A program made the translations under genes and the position numbers. 64,000 bases of DNA from Helianthus annuus. Taxonomy: Eukaryota; Streptophyta; Magnoliopsida; Asterales; Asteraceae. Where the stretch lies: contig NC_035438.2 of NCBI RefSeq assembly GCF_002127325.2, positions 89,838,385-89,902,384 on the forward strand. Direction: 5' to 3'. Under the pieces are notes generated by a model that was given only the letters and a program-made list of their open reading frames with translations, ran no database searches and was not told the origin of the DNA. Below, one piece after another: positions 23,334-35,772 of this stretch (the first letter of the stretch is position 1; every line of letters starts with the position of its first letter).

Positions 23334-23945
23334 TCATTTCCAACTCTGAAGAAGCAACTGTTGAAAATGACTCCGTTAATTCATTTTCGTTTCTAAAGAT
23401 TTATCCGTTGGGGAAATGTATATCCGTTGTGTAATCCTTCATTTCCAACTCTGATGAAGCAACCGTTGAAAATGACTCCGTTAGTTCATTTTCGTTTCTG
23501 AAGAATTATCCGTTGGGGAAATGAATACCCGTTGTGTAAATCCTTCATTTCCAACTCTGATGAAGCAACCGCTGAAAATGACTCCGTTAGTTCATTTTCG
23601 TTTCTGAAGAATTATCTGTTGGGGAAATGAATATCCGTTGTGTAATCTTTCATTTCCAACTCTGATGAAGCAACCGTTGAAAATGACTCTGTTAGTTCAT
23701 TTTCGTATCTGAAGATTTATCCGTTGGGGAAATGAATACGCGTTGTGTAATCCCTCATTTCCATTTCTGATGAAGCAACCATTGAAAATGACTCCGTCTG
23801 TTCACTTTTCGCTTCTGAAGATTCGTCCGTTGAGGAAATGAACATTCGTTTGCTTATTCCGTCATTTCCATTTCTGAAGAATACTCGTTGAGGAAAATGA
23901 CTTCGTCTGTTCATTTTCATTTCTGAAGAATGACCGTTAAGGAAA
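23334..23945 (+). repeat. ~106-bp tandem repeats upstream of polypurine tract, copy 2
   Basis: Same array as at 16654-17270, with the same number of units and a few base changes. It is followed by the purine tract AAAGTAGGGGAGAT ending at 24047 against LTR3. Confidence 0.85.
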
Positions 23946-24047
23946 TGACAGGATATTACTTTGCATATCGCTGATGGTTATCGGCAGAGTCATAAATAGA
24001 TTCCTACGAATAAATTTCGAGACGAAATTTCCTAAAGTAGGGGAGAT

Positions 24048-27000
24048 TGTGACACCTGTGTCACCGCGACCATCAAACAAATACCAAGCCGATGAAATAT
24101 TGTATTTCATACTTGGGATCTTGTATAAATATGCGTATCTTTTGCACATATCAATTCTTGTTCAATTTCAAACTCTACATCGCTTTCTGGAGAATTATAC
24201 GCAAACTGGTGCGTAAACGTACTTAGTTTAATGCGACAAATACTCCGGAACATCAACATATACTTAACATACCTTAAATAATCTTTACGTAACTTAGAAA
24301 TAAGTTTTGAAGACTTTGGTATGGCAAAAACAAGTTAATTCGCTTACAGGGACTAAACTTGACAAACTGCGAAAGTATGCCAATTTGAACTGTAACGAAC
24401 ATTCTGGAACATGTCCATAAGTTAAACATTCCATAAATATCCTTTACATTGCTTAGAAAGAGGCTTTGAGGGGTTTGGTATGCTAAAACAAACTTTTGGA
24501 TCATTCAGGGGCTAAAAGTGTCAAAAAGTGCAAAATTTTGCACTTTCGCACATAACTTACGTTCTGAATACATCCGGACATCCAAAAATTTATGTAAGCA
24601 CTAAAATAATTTATTTTAGTGTTTGGCATAAGAAAAATCCATTCGTCGCGTCATTTGGATCGTTTTTTGCACTTATGCGCATTCCGTCGTAGTTAAGCGA
24701 ACATCGCGTTTGTACGGCCAAACGAACCAACATCCAGCATATTTTTGAGCATGTTTCATGTCCACGATGTTTAGGCATCATTTTAGGGCCTTAAAGTTGG
24801 CTTTACGGGCCTTAGAAGTGTCGGAAATGGCTTAAATATGCAACAGGGACCAAAACTGCCATTTTTGAAAGTTTGTGCAGATCAGACATGCCTAGGCGGC
24901 CGGCCTGAGTTTTGTCCATATGCTGACGCGGGCCGCGTGGCCCCTACAGATGCAGAAACTTGCTTTTTGGCTGAAGTTGGCCTTTCAAACACTCCAAAGG
25001 GCAATGCCCTTTCACAATCTCAGGAGTTAAGGGTCATTATGAGCCACCACAACATCTTGACAAGTGTACGCATAAGATCGTGGCACGATATTCAAGAAAC
25101 GATCCTAACGGCTTTACTTTTTCTATAAATACCCCCCCATTTGTGTTAAACCCACAAAACTGATCAAGTTTAGCTTTCGGGGGACCCTTCGTAAGTGTTC
25201 TTTCGTTCTTTTAATCGCTTTCTAGTGCTAAAGTTAAACTTTGTTTGACTTTCTGCGTTGACCAGCCTTTGGTCAACACGAAGTTCATTGGAACTTCATA
25301 ACGTGACTATACCTACTGATTACCACGTTATCTAGGCTCAGTGACGAGTCGTAGTTTCGGCCAAAATGCGCATTCTTGCGTATTTTGTAACCAAACTACT
25401 CGTGAGTATCAAAACCGTTTGTTTTGATACCAAACCTGTTTTCTAAACTTAGTTAAGCATGTTCTAACATGCTTAGCTCGTCAATTTTAGTATAGTGCTT
25501 TTATAGGGTCGTAAGGTAAGCGATCTAAACAATCGCTTACACTTTCGAACGCGACCCATTTGGTCGATCATTAGGATCTGACCAAACACATTAGGTGACC
25601 ATAGCTGTAACCTTCCGAGGTTATACCTTATGGTCACGATGTTAGGCGTTCCAAACGCATTCTACGCGAATGACGCGTTAAGGTAGCATAAGCTACCTAA
25701 ACGGGTCGTAATGGGTCGTAAGCACTTAGGTTAAGTTTCACTTTAGTATGTGGGCATTGTTAAACCATATTACACGAGTCTCCATACTCGTTTGATTTAC
25801 GTACCCGCATCCTATCCGATCCTCCGATTTAGGTCCGGTATATTAACATAGTCACCTACTAGGTGTCGTTTGATATTCCGTGACCTCTAGCATTGTGTGA
25901 TTATTACACAAGGACTTCAAAACAATCTCATGTGAGTACATTGAACCCCTCTTTTACTGTTTTCCAAACTGTTTTGGGGTGAAACACATGTGCCTACTTG
26001 TTACCTTCATGCTTTCCTGTTTTCACATCATATACTTGCTATGTTCATTAGTACATTTATAGTACATGATTTCAAAACATTATATGCTATGTATGCCCAT
26101 TGTGTGCATACTTAGTACATCACTTTACAATACATCACATGCTACGTACGCCCATTATGTGCATACTTAGTACATCACTTTGCAATACATTTCATGTTAC
26201 GTACGCCCATTGTGTGCATACTTAGTACATTGTTTCTCATTGCATTTCTGTTGCATATGCTCATCCAGCATATGAACACATTATACTACATTTTGAACCG
26301 TTGTAACCGTTTGACTATGTGAACCGTCTTAAACCTTTGATTATATGAACCATTCGTAACCTTTGAACCGTGTGAACCAGTTGTATCTGTTGACATGATT
26401 TACATTTGACAATAAACATTTGACTATACATAAACATTTCTACAATTGTTAAACATTACATCTAGATGGTTTGGTTTGAGTAAGTGATCTAAGCAACGAG
26501 GCGTGTGTAATACGATACAAGCATGGTGGATACGCCGCTGGTACTTCCTATATATAAGTGTTTGTATGGTATTACATATCGTAGCGTTAATTTGAATCAT
26601 TTCAATTTGAGACATAGAACATTTCATACAAATAACACACTTTTCACAAGACCTTGATTTACAAACAACTCATCTTATACAAACTCATTTTTCATGGTTA
26701 GTCAGTTAACCATACATTACTCTCTTATTTATACATATCATTTGATCTTATGGTTTTTCAAATGATTTACAAGACAAAGCAAATTACAAGGTTCATGACT
26801 AAACATTTTCTCAAACATAAGTCATGAATTCTGTTTTTACAAAACCAATGTATCTCACATGCATTTTTATGCTGACGTACCTATTTTCACATGTGTTTTC
26901 AGGAGATGATGCATAGGACTTATCAAGACCTACTTAGGCGGACCTGTGTCTTAGTAACTTAAAACGAGACAGGAACTAGTTAAATTATGTTATGTACTCT

Positions 27001-27149
27001 TTGGTTCTTGTTTAAAACAATGTAAACTTTCATGTTTGATTAATAAAACGAAACTTCAATTGCCATGGATTTGAAACAATTGATTCTGTTACAACACTCC
27101 CCGATGTTTCCGCCACGATTTGTATGTTCTTCGTGGTCGGGGTGTGACA
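24048..27149 (+). repeat. C LTR 3
   Basis: 3102 bp. It is shorter than the other two mainly through deletions of about 50 bases near 25160 (between TATA and donor) and about 30 bases near 25306 (inside the hairpin string). It ends GGTGTGACA at 27149, followed by GTATC. Confidence 0.9.
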
Positions 27150-27418
27150 GTATCTATGCTGCATTTTTTATAATTATTTTTTTTTTTGCTGAAACAAGTG
27201 ATTTTTTGTAACTTTTGAGAAAACAAATTTCGGAAAAAAACCTTTTGGATGGCCTAGTTCTCACGATTCTCACAACTCAAGGTGTTTCTCATTTTAACCC
27301 ATCCCTATATAAATATATACACATATATTGAACGAAAATATGTATAATATATCAATGCTCGGTTAAAATGTATAACATATCGGACAAAGACAAAAAATAT
27401 ATATTTAACAAGTGTAAG

Positions 27419-27420
<2 letters not shown>

Positions 27421-27490
<70 letters not shown>
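27421..27490. repeat. (TA)n microsatellite
   Basis: About 70 bases of uninterrupted AT dinucleotide. The Tyr-Ile repeat frame across it is an artefact. Confidence 0.95.
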
Positions 27491-27494
<4 letters not shown>

Positions 27495-28011
27495 AAGGGT
27501 TCATGCGAGAAATACCTTTATTGCTAGAAGCGTGAGAACCAATGTAAACACAATAAAATAAACCCACTACACCACCCAAAACCTAAAAACACCTAACCCC
27601 CCTACGCCCCCCCCCCCGCCCCCCCCCCGCCAAAAAAAAAACCTAACACCCCCCCAAGCTAAATGCTAAAAACTAAACCATAAAGCTAAACCCCACAAAA
27701 ACCTAAAAATAACCTACCCCCCCCCCCCAACAAAGCTAAATGCTAAAACTAAATCAAAAAGCTAAACCCCCAATAAACCTAAAAAATAAGCAAATTTTTT
27801 TATTAATATTTTTAAATAAAAATGGCTAGTTTTAGTCTCCAAAAAAAATTTCTTTTTTTTTATTTTTTTTATTGACGAAATGTAGCGATTTTTATTAAAA
27901 AATAGTTAAAAAATTGTGTGTTTTTTAGATTCTTTTAGGTATTTTTGGTTGTGTACACATTGGTTCTCGCGGTTCTCGTAATAAAGGGTGGCTTCTAACG
28001 GATCGTTCTCG
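27491..28011. mobile_element. MITE-like TIR element with C-rich, telomere-like interior
   Basis: The first ~65 bases (containing GTGAGAACCAATGTAAACACA) are imperfectly inverted at the right end, where TGTGTACACATTGGTTCTCGC occurs around 27951-27971. It is flanked on both sides by TA runs. The interior has long C runs (27599-27630, 27717-27728) and CTAAATGCTAAAAACTAAACC words like those at 8850-9110. No ORF. Confidence 0.6.
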
Positions 28012-28304
28012 TATATATATATATAGAATTACAAACCGATCTTAAAAATATATTATTTTTAAGAACCAACAAAGATACATTTCACAAGACATATAATTCC
28101 AGAAAACCGACAAAAAACTAGGTGTGGGAATATCCCAATAAGTACAAATATATACGTATGCCTATACGTATAAATACATGTCTACGCAAAGTATGACACA
28201 CTTAGTAAAATACATGGTTACAAGTATTATACATGTACATAAGCATACGTACGAATACAACACAAGTACCTAATTGAGAAGTATATAAATAAGTATATAT
28301 ATAC
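28012..28304. other. AT-rich spacer
   Basis: Nothing recognisable. It has several TACGTATG / CATACGTA-like words. It ends TATAC (28300-28304), the left target duplication of solo LTR F. Confidence 0.5.
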
Positions 28305-28358
28305 TGTTATGGTTGACTTTCATTCTTTATGGATCAGTGATCCTTTTGTGTATCTAGG

Positions 28359-29894
28359 TGATGGAGAGAGTGAAACCCGAGCTTTAGAGTGTCTAAATAT
28401 GATGTTTTGTGTGCATTTGATGTGTTTATTTGATTGAAATGAGATAACTATGAGAATTTGGTGATTTGCAGGTTAAGCACGTAATTCGGTGTGTTTATAA
28501 TGGATTAAGATGAAGTTGCAAGCATAGGATGGGATATTGCAGCTTGAGGATGAATATTGAAGTTTGTTCGGGTGATATGAAGGCCCAGGAGTGAAAGGAG
28601 TATGAAAGAACAAAGTTCAGGGACCATTCGATACTTAATTGGAAGTTTCTTTGTGCCTAAATGTGCAAGAAAGAAGATTCTACAAAGTATAGGGGCCGTT
28701 CGGTAATTAATTGAAAGTTAATTATAGTTGAAATATTGAAGAAATAAGAGCTATTGAAGTTTGAGGGGTCTCCGGGTCATTAAATGAAAGATATATGATG
28801 GTTATATGTGAGGGAAGCGAAAACTTGAAGTCTAGGGACCAAAAGTGACATATGCTGAAAGTTCTATGTAGGTATTCATGGGGAGCTGATGTTTTGCGCT
28901 TTCACCCACGGTACACAAACCGTGGGTCACCATATGGGGCTGCAAGGATAAAAAAAACAACAGGGAGTTTATACTGTGACCCACGGGTCAGACCTTCACC
29001 CACAGTGGAGGTAATTGTGCCAGCTCTGATGTAAACTGTGGCCCACGGTTCTAAACCGTGGGTGACACTGGGGCAATAGGGGGCTCGAATTTTACGATTT
29101 TGGTGGGTTTTTATAAGATAAAAACCCTAGTTTCTCATTATTCTTTAATCAAGGATCAACTAGGGAAGCAAGGAGGCAACTTTTTGGCATTCAAGTTCAA
29201 TCAATCATCCTCATATCTTCACATCTTACCGAATCAATCATGCAACGATCCGTTTTCCAAGCCTTTGAAGATCAAGATTGTGAGATGAGCGGCTAAACTC
29301 TTTTGGTTTCCTCCAGATGGAGGGTTTTTGTAAGTTAGATGATACTATGTGTTTGTTACAATCGTTTTAACTTGGTGATCTAAGCATTCGATGCTTTTCA
29401 CCATTGATTTGATTTATTGGTTGTAAACAGTTACATTTATTTAAACCTTAATTTCTAAGCATTCAGTTCCCGAGAGTTCTAGTAATTGGGATATATTTGA
29501 CATGGGGTTAGGGTTTGTAATTGTAATTGATAATCATTCGATAACCTCCCGTTATGTATTGACCGGAGTACTTAGTTGTTGGTTATCACAATTAGTTAAT
29601 CAAAATCAACACCTATGTCTATGTAGGTCATGATTAAACACATAGTTGAAGCTAACTCTAAAACCTGAAATCTGGCGGAACCATCTTCCCTCCTATTGAT
29701 TTAAACATTAGTTTTTATTCGTTAACTTAGATAATTCTCTTAAACAATCAAACCCACAATTGATTTTTACTTTTTTGCATTAGTTAATTAATACTTCGCA
29801 TAATAACACTTTCCACAATCCTCCTCTGGTTCGATATTCGACTTATCCTATCTACATAGTTTAGTTGGTTTTTGCATGTCCATAACGACAGACA
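28359..29894 (+). repeat. A LTR, 5'
   Basis: 1536 bp, TGATGG to CAGACA. It has CCCACGGT...ACCGTGGG hairpins at 28905-28926 and 29042-29062, and a related CCCACGGGT word at 28980. A TTATAAGATAAAA TATA-like site follows at about 29110. A donor-like GTAAGTTAG begins at 29330. Confidence 0.88.
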
Positions 29895-29900
29895 TAAAAA

Positions 29901-29918
29901 TGGCGCCGTTGCCGGGGA
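29901..29918 (+). other. A primer binding site, tRNA-Asp type
   Basis: TGGCGCCGTTGCCGGGGA, the PBS typical of plant Athila-type Gypsy elements. A poly-T tract and TAG (acceptor-like, ending 30050) lie between it and the gag ATG at 30067. Confidence 0.85.
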
Positions 29919-30066
29919 GGCGTGCGCAAAGTGCTTAGTGTTAAGTTCTCGTTTTAGTTAAATATAAAAAAAATCAAAAAATAGTTTCCTTTTTATTTTG
30001 TTCTGTTTTGTTCGGATTTACGTGAGGTTTTCTTGTTTTTGTTTGTGTAGGTGATCTAGGAAGTGT

Positions 30067-32118
30067 ATGCATCATACTCGGAATTCCGGGAAGTCATCAC
30101 CATTAGTGTTCGACCCAGAGATCGAGAGAACAGTAAAGCATACAAGGAGAGTAATACATCTTGAGAACAAGATTTTACAATCACCAACACCAACACTTAA
30201 GACAATGGAGAACTCAGCAACTCCGGAGAAACAACCGCAAAACCCACTTCCACAGCAACAATTCTCACCAACACCTACTCACCCTTCACCAAACACTACC
30301 ATACCAGTTCCACCACCACCACCACAGTCTACACAGCCTACCTCTACATCTCCAGTACCATCATTCTCAACCTTTTTCCCAAACTTTGATAACAGTCAAC
30401 CAACTTCCACCCGAGCAACATCTCTTCAATACCCAGTTACAACCCAGACTGCCAATATACAGCAGTCGTCTCCTTACGTTAGAATCATTCCTAATGACAC
30501 TCCATCACCGATCAGACTCAAGCACCTAATGCAACATCAATTCCACCGGCCGCCCGACCGGTTATTTCACAGCAAAGTCAGCCAATGCCACATCTTTACA
30601 GATCGACCATTTATGATCAAGGAAATAATTTAGGGGATTTCGAAGATGGCTTTGAGGAATATGATAACTACGTGGGTCAAAACGAGAGACAAGTGGTTAA
30701 TACGGGTACCTACGAGAGGCAAACAGTTGGGGTGGGTGGATTCGAAAGAGTTAATCAAGGGAACTTGGGTTATCAAACATTTGTGCAGCAACAACAAGTA
30801 CCAATTCAACAAGTTCCAAATCAACAACCGCAGGTGCAACCGATACAGAAGCAGCAGCAATATCATCAACCTGATCCAATCAATCAGCAGCCTGTTCCAA
30901 GAAGGCTAGTGGTGGATATTCCATTACCACCACCGGTACCTCAGATGCCGGGTCAGGTAAGACCGCTGCCGCAAAACTTATACCAACCGGTGAATTTACC
31001 GGAAGGTATTCTACGGCGAAATGATCAGGGTCCAGTTCGAGGTATCGAGAGCCACTTCAGGCCTGCTATAGCTAATAACCCATCATCGGTTGTGATCCCG
31101 TAGTTACAAGGAGGGCGGTCATTCGAAGTACGGACACAATCAATATCCAGTCTGCCTAAGTTTCATGGTGACGCATATGAAGAACCATATCTACACATTG
31201 CTGCATATGATGCATGTTGTAACACAATCAGCAGTCAAGGTTTCTCAGCTGATGATGTGAAATTGGTACTCTTCCAATTCACACTCGAAGACAAGCGCAA
31301 CAATGGTTCCATCGCTACCGTCAGCTTCGATCTTCACATGGGGCGACATGCAGCAACAATTTTTACTTGAATTCTACACTCATTTGCGTACTAATAACGC
31401 CAGGAAGGATATTCTGGGGTTTCGACAATAGCCCGGTGAGTTATTCCACGAAGCGTTCAATCGTTTTAAAATGATGCTCAAGAACTGTCTACATCATGGC
31501 ATATTATTGTGGGAGCTTATGAATGCATTCCACGAAGGCCTAACAGATGAAGATGCAAAGGATGTGAATTCAATATCCAATGGTACTTTTGGAACAAATT
31601 ACGAAGAGGATGATTGGGAATATCTAGAAAGAACCGCAAGGGCGTCAAAACGCAAAGCTCAATGTTCTAGAAGTGCACGACATTCGACAGTGAGAGCAGT
31701 AGAGAATCCACCAGAGGTAAGTGGACAGTTTCCAATGTGTGGACATTGTGGAGATTTAGGGCATATAGCGGATCAATGCCCGGCCATTCATGGTGAAAGT
31801 GAGGACGTGAATTTTGTGGAAGGCGGGGGTGGTGGAAGAAATTTCAACATGCAGTCCAATACATATCACCCAGGTCTTAGAAATTATCCGAATTTTAGCT
31901 ATGGGAACACAAATAATCAGCTAAATCTGGGGTTTCAAGGCAACAATCAATCTGGTGGTCAACGGAACTTTAATCAGAATCGATTCCAAGGTAATTTTCA
32001 AAGTGGCTACCAAAGCAACCAAGGAGGACCAACTGGCTCTTCTAACACTTCGGGGAACAATGATATGATGGAGATGTTGAAGGCAATTGAACTTGATTTA
32101 CAAAAACCAAAGGCTTGA
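30067..32118 (+). pseudogene. gag: Athila-like gag, several frameshifts
   Basis: The protein is spread over frames 30067-30633, 30585-31103, a damaged stretch 31104-31470 and 31471-32118. The N-terminal part is proline/glutamine-rich. The capsid-like core around 31140-31470 is recognisable as the Athila gag domain but has stops (around 31368 and after). The last part has a zinc knuckle, CGHCGDLGHIADQC, at about 31738-31779. A small tandem duplication of CTTGATTTACAAAA (about 32092 and 32114) shifts the frame at the end. It is clearly decayed, as expected for the older outer layer of the nest. Confidence 0.8.
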
Positions 32119-32145
32119 TTTACAAAACCGTGCTCAAAGGATGAG

Positions 32146-32900
32146 GTGCGAGACAAGGCCATTCAATCATTAACTACACAGATGGGCCAGCTTGCAACCG
32201 AGATGAAGGAGCTGAAGCAGAGTAGTGGGAAGCTGCCGAGTGATACCCAGATAAACCCCAAGAATGCACGGAGCACACTGATCAGTGGGGTAAATCCGGT
32301 TTCTAGAAATATTTGCTATGATAACGAATTGTCTACTTCTCATGTGATTGCAGGTCTAAATGAAGCGGTTGTGGAAGAAAGCGGAATAGATTTGGGGGAA
32401 CCGGTTGTTTCCATCAGAGTTGGAAAGTTAAAAATCAACAAGGCATTGCTGGATTATGGAGGAGGAGTGAGCGTATTACCCGATAGCTTGTATGACCAGT
32501 ATGATTTCGGTCCGCTACAAGCGTGTGATAGCATGGCCATGTTCGCAGATGCGAGTTTGAAACAACCACGGGGGGTTGTGAAGGATGTGGTCATCCAATT
32601 CGGCGAGTTTTACTACCCGGTCGATTTTATGGTGGTCGATTATGCACCATCGACCACATACGAGCAGCCGCAGGTAGTTTTGGGCCGACCATTCCTATAT
32701 ACCGCGAACGCCCAGATTGATTGTCGAAGCGGAATGGTCACCATGAGCTATAAGAATCGTAAGTTGTACTTTAATGTGTTTTTAAAAACTATTTCTTACG
32801 ATCCTGTTAATGATGCTTGTCACACAATTGCTACTAATGAACATGATTCAAGTGTGACAAAGGACAGGTTAGAGGCGAGTGGATATCGGATGAAGAAGTC
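32146..32900 (+). pseudogene. A aspartic protease domain, split by solo LTR E
   Basis: Retropepsin-like domain of the Gag-Pol polyprotein. The active-site region reads LLDYGGGVSVLP where D-[ST]-G-A is expected, so the catalytic triad is altered. The flap-side LVVDY and the VVLGRPFLYT motif follow at about 32625-32700. The frame begins at a GTG (32146), with no ATG; it belonged to the gag-protease polyprotein upstream. E interrupts it after 32900. Past the second target duplication, the same frame runs 51651-51765 to a natural-looking stop, so the host protein ended there without RT. Confidence 0.75.
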
Positions 32901-33940
32901 TGTGACAACCCGAACTTTCAAGGTTTGTGACGCTAATTCTGTGCTCCTAACTTCTCGTTATTCATCCCTCTTCTTTGTGCATAACGCGCTGTGCTAGTAT
33001 AGTTTTGTTAAGTATTGTAACGGATTGGTATTTCACGTATTTGGGCCGCCTATATTACAAGTATGCTTAACGTACTCGTGTTACGTTGGGCCGGGTAATA
33101 GAGTGTGCATATGGTTGGGCACCCACACTTTATATTAGGCTGATTATTGTGAGTTCTTGTGCACTCACACACATTCGAAGACCATCTTGGACACATGTGT
33201 ACACCGAAAACAAGTTGGGCCTGGTAGAGCCCAAGTGGTGTTTGGTTTTGGGGCCGGCCATTAAATTTAATATATAGGCACATGTAGTTACATAGCATGA
33301 GAATACCCACTTAAACAAAACCCTAGTGCACCCCTTGCAACTCGGTGGCCGGCAACAGTTTCCTTTAGCGATTCATATCAATAGAAAGGGTTTTGTTTCA
33401 TTAAGTTGTTATCATACCCCCAAGTTGTTAGGGACCCTAGTCCTTCTACCGCATACGGACGGCAGCTTCTGTTGGATCGAAACTCTCCTTCTTGGCTCTC
33501 TTTCTCGTGCGATCTTTGGGTTAGTATATTATCATCGAGTTGATTTCCATGTTATACATATGTATATATTATGGTTTTGTGATTCAAATATGTGTGGTAT
33601 TTATATACATGTAAACGTAAGGAGTAACTGTTACCATGATCTCGAAGGGATCATGGTGGTGGAATCCATAAATTAGAATTGCAAGTACACTATTATATAT
33701 TTATGAATCGGATGTGACTGTTACAATCTTATGTGAGGGATTGTTTGCATATGTGTGGTTAATAGATGATCTTGACCTGCATGTATTCTATGTCTTGGTA
33801 ACTTTGCATGATAATCCAATACAGATATAGGTTGTCAGTTTGCATGTGACTAAAGTGAAGGTCCAATTAGATTGGTTTATTATGAAGTGTCAAGATCCAC
33901 TAATTCTTAATTGCATGAGAAGAGTAATGAATGTGTCAGC

Positions 33941-35632
33941 TGATGTGTGTAAAATGCAACAAATAAATTATATCAAATAAGGCATAAAACTAACCCTTTT
34001 TAAGTATTAATGTTGGAAAAAGAGTGCTTTTGTCTTCCTTTTGTATTTTCAGGAATAATGAGCTCGAATTCACAAAAGAAGCAAAAAGACAGCTAAATCT
34101 AACATAAATACAAGAAAAGGAACATAAGTGGATTGCCCGACCCCTCAACAGCATCCTCCCAAGCAAAATAGAGAAGACAGAAGACTGAATACGCCCCGTG
34201 CTCAGCCAGCACGGGGCCATGCCCAAGAAGCAGCAGAAAAGACAAACCTATAGAAGCTTCTATTGCCCACCACGGGGCCGTGTCCAGTGAACACGGGGGC
34301 GTGGCGAAAGTACAGCAGGCGCATTAATTGTAATTGCGAATTACAATTAATGAGGAGAGAGAGTGTCAGACAGGCACGGGGCATGTCCAGCGGACACGGG
34401 GCCGTGCCCAGCCTTCTGTTCAGCCTATAAATAGGAGTGCTTGGTTTCATTGCAACTCATCCCTTGGCACACCACCTCTCTCACACTTCATCCACCACCC
34501 ACCACTACCATAACACCATCATCCACCACCATCATCCATTGTCCATCATAGAGTGTATGAGTCATCTCGGGATCCAAGATTGATCGTAAGAGTTCTTGAC
34601 AATCAAGGCCATGTTTGCCTAAGTCTCTTACATCACTTGGTGAAGACAAGTGTTTAGTATAATACTTTTTATTTTTAATCTTTTGCACTTTTTATTTGGT
34701 TTTGTATTAATGACTTTAATAACTAGTTGCTTATGTTGAAGGTGATCTTTCCTTATCGTTTGTCCGTGGTGTCTTGGCATTATTTTACTGTCTATATAAA
34801 ATAAAAGATTTTCAGTATTCATATCTCCACGGTCTATATGGAGGTATGTTGGCTACCTGGTCGGGGGTTAAGGGAACGGTTTGGTAAGGGTATTGCCCTT
34901 GTTCAGCGTTTAGAGGTCCTACAAGGGACCTGGGTCAAATTTAGTAGGATCTCCTTCAATGCCCATAGGTATTGGATGGCGGGGATCCAAACTCTTTGAC
35001 CCCCTCATAAGTTAACTACTATTAATACTATAACCCGGCTATTTAGGACTCTATCCCTGCTGACTCGGACTACTTAGTCGAGGGTAACGTCACCGCCAAA
35101 AGCGGGGCCTACCATAATTTGCATTAATAACTTAATTCATTATCTTCCAATAATTCAACCCTTTAGGATTGTATCATTGCTGACTCAAACTACTGGGTTG
35201 AGGGTAACGTCGCCTTCAAAAGAGGGGCCTACTACAATAACTAAGATAATCTCTTAAACAAGTGCAAAAGTGCGAAAATAATCAAAGGTTATACTAATAC
35301 ACGAGTCGGATCCAAGTGATTCATCTTGTCTATCTGTTTTTATTTTTATTTTATTTTTCAGCATTTAGTTAGTTTTTATTTTCTTAGTTTAAAAATCTTT
35401 TCTAACTTTATGATTTGATTAGACGTTGAGGATAAACCGGTACTAAAAGCTCTTGTGTCCTTGGACGACCTCGGTATCTTACCAACACTATACTACGTCC
35501 ACGATGGGTGCACTTGCCCATATGTGTGTTTAGTGTTAGTAAATATCGTGTTTTATAAATTTAAAACTTGGCTAAAAGTGTAAAAAGGGCTTAAAATATA
35601 CATTAAAAATATATTACACTACACGCACATCA
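33941..35632 (+). repeat. B LTR, 5'
   Basis: TATA box TATAAATA at 34426-34433. Three palindrome pairs sit just upstream of it (34190-34221, 34271-34303, 34375-34406). Further on, a ~67-bp module with a bulged stem (GACTCGGACTACTTAGTCGA near 35063) is present twice, at about 35047-35113 and 35167-35233. Confidence 0.9.
34190..34406. promoter_or_regulatory. Three CACG-N4-CGTG palindrome pairs upstream of B TATA box
   Basis: Pairs begin at 34190/34210, 34271/34292 and 34375/34395. The first and third have a one-base deletion in one member, giving 20 instead of 21. In the 3' LTR the third pair (48879/48900) is intact with 21-bp spacing. The placement directly upstream of TATAAATA suggests binding sites, by inference. 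Confidence 0.75.
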
Positions 35633-35638
35633 AGTTTT

Positions 35639-35657
35639 TGGCGCCGTTGTCGGGGAC
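35639..35657 (+). other. B primer binding site, tRNA-Asp type
   Basis: TGGCGCCGTTGTCGGGGAC, six bases after the LTR end; one base differs from the A site. Confidence 0.85.
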
Positions 35658-35772
35658 ACAAGGATTTTAAGAAATCTTAAAATTGACGGCCTAATCAGTT
35701 TTTGAAAAACTTTTTAAAACGCGCGCATATTTTTCTGCATTTTAGTTTAGTTTGCATTTACAGTAGCCTGAA

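Larger units (their letters stand above)
10688..27149 (+). mobile_element. C: tandem three-LTR Ty3/Gypsy-type array, gag only
   Basis: Three long LTRs (10688-13868, 17367-20547, 24048-27149) begin TGTGACACC and end GGTGTGACA. They separate two interiors of 3498 and 3500 bp. Both interiors start with an initiator tRNA-Met PBS and carry one gag ORF, a tandem-repeat block and a purine tract. No protease, RT, RNase H or integrase is present. Flanks are GTATG and GTATC, a target duplication with one mismatch. LTR length and PBS type fit the chromovirus/Tekay-like Gypsy group, but without pol that is inference. The structure is best explained by unequal recombination between LTRs of tandem copies. 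Confidence 0.9.
10452..27304. mobile_element. TIR element (~386 bp net) split by the C array
   Basis: The left end begins GGCTCGGTTCAAATGAGAA and continues with a GAGTTGTGAGAACCGTGAGAAC block to about 10498. The right end (about 27256-27304) is its reverse complement over roughly 48 bases with a few mismatches. The element was whole before the three-LTR Gypsy-type array inserted. Net pieces are 10452-10687 and 27155-27304. It has no coding capacity. It shares the ATGAGAA(C) terminal flavour with the neighbouring MITEs at 9853 and 27491. Confidence 0.65.

Noticed and set aside
27352..27579. Tyr-Ile repeat frame (and similarly 58580-58837)
   Set aside because: Translation of (TA)n microsatellites.
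29058..29288. 76-aa frame in A LTR (also 54209-54439)
   Set aside because: Duplicate of the same LTR stretch around the TATA-like site; no homology recognised.
33326..33676. 116-aa frame in E
   Set aside because: Inside a solo LTR, no recognised domain, AT-rich tail.
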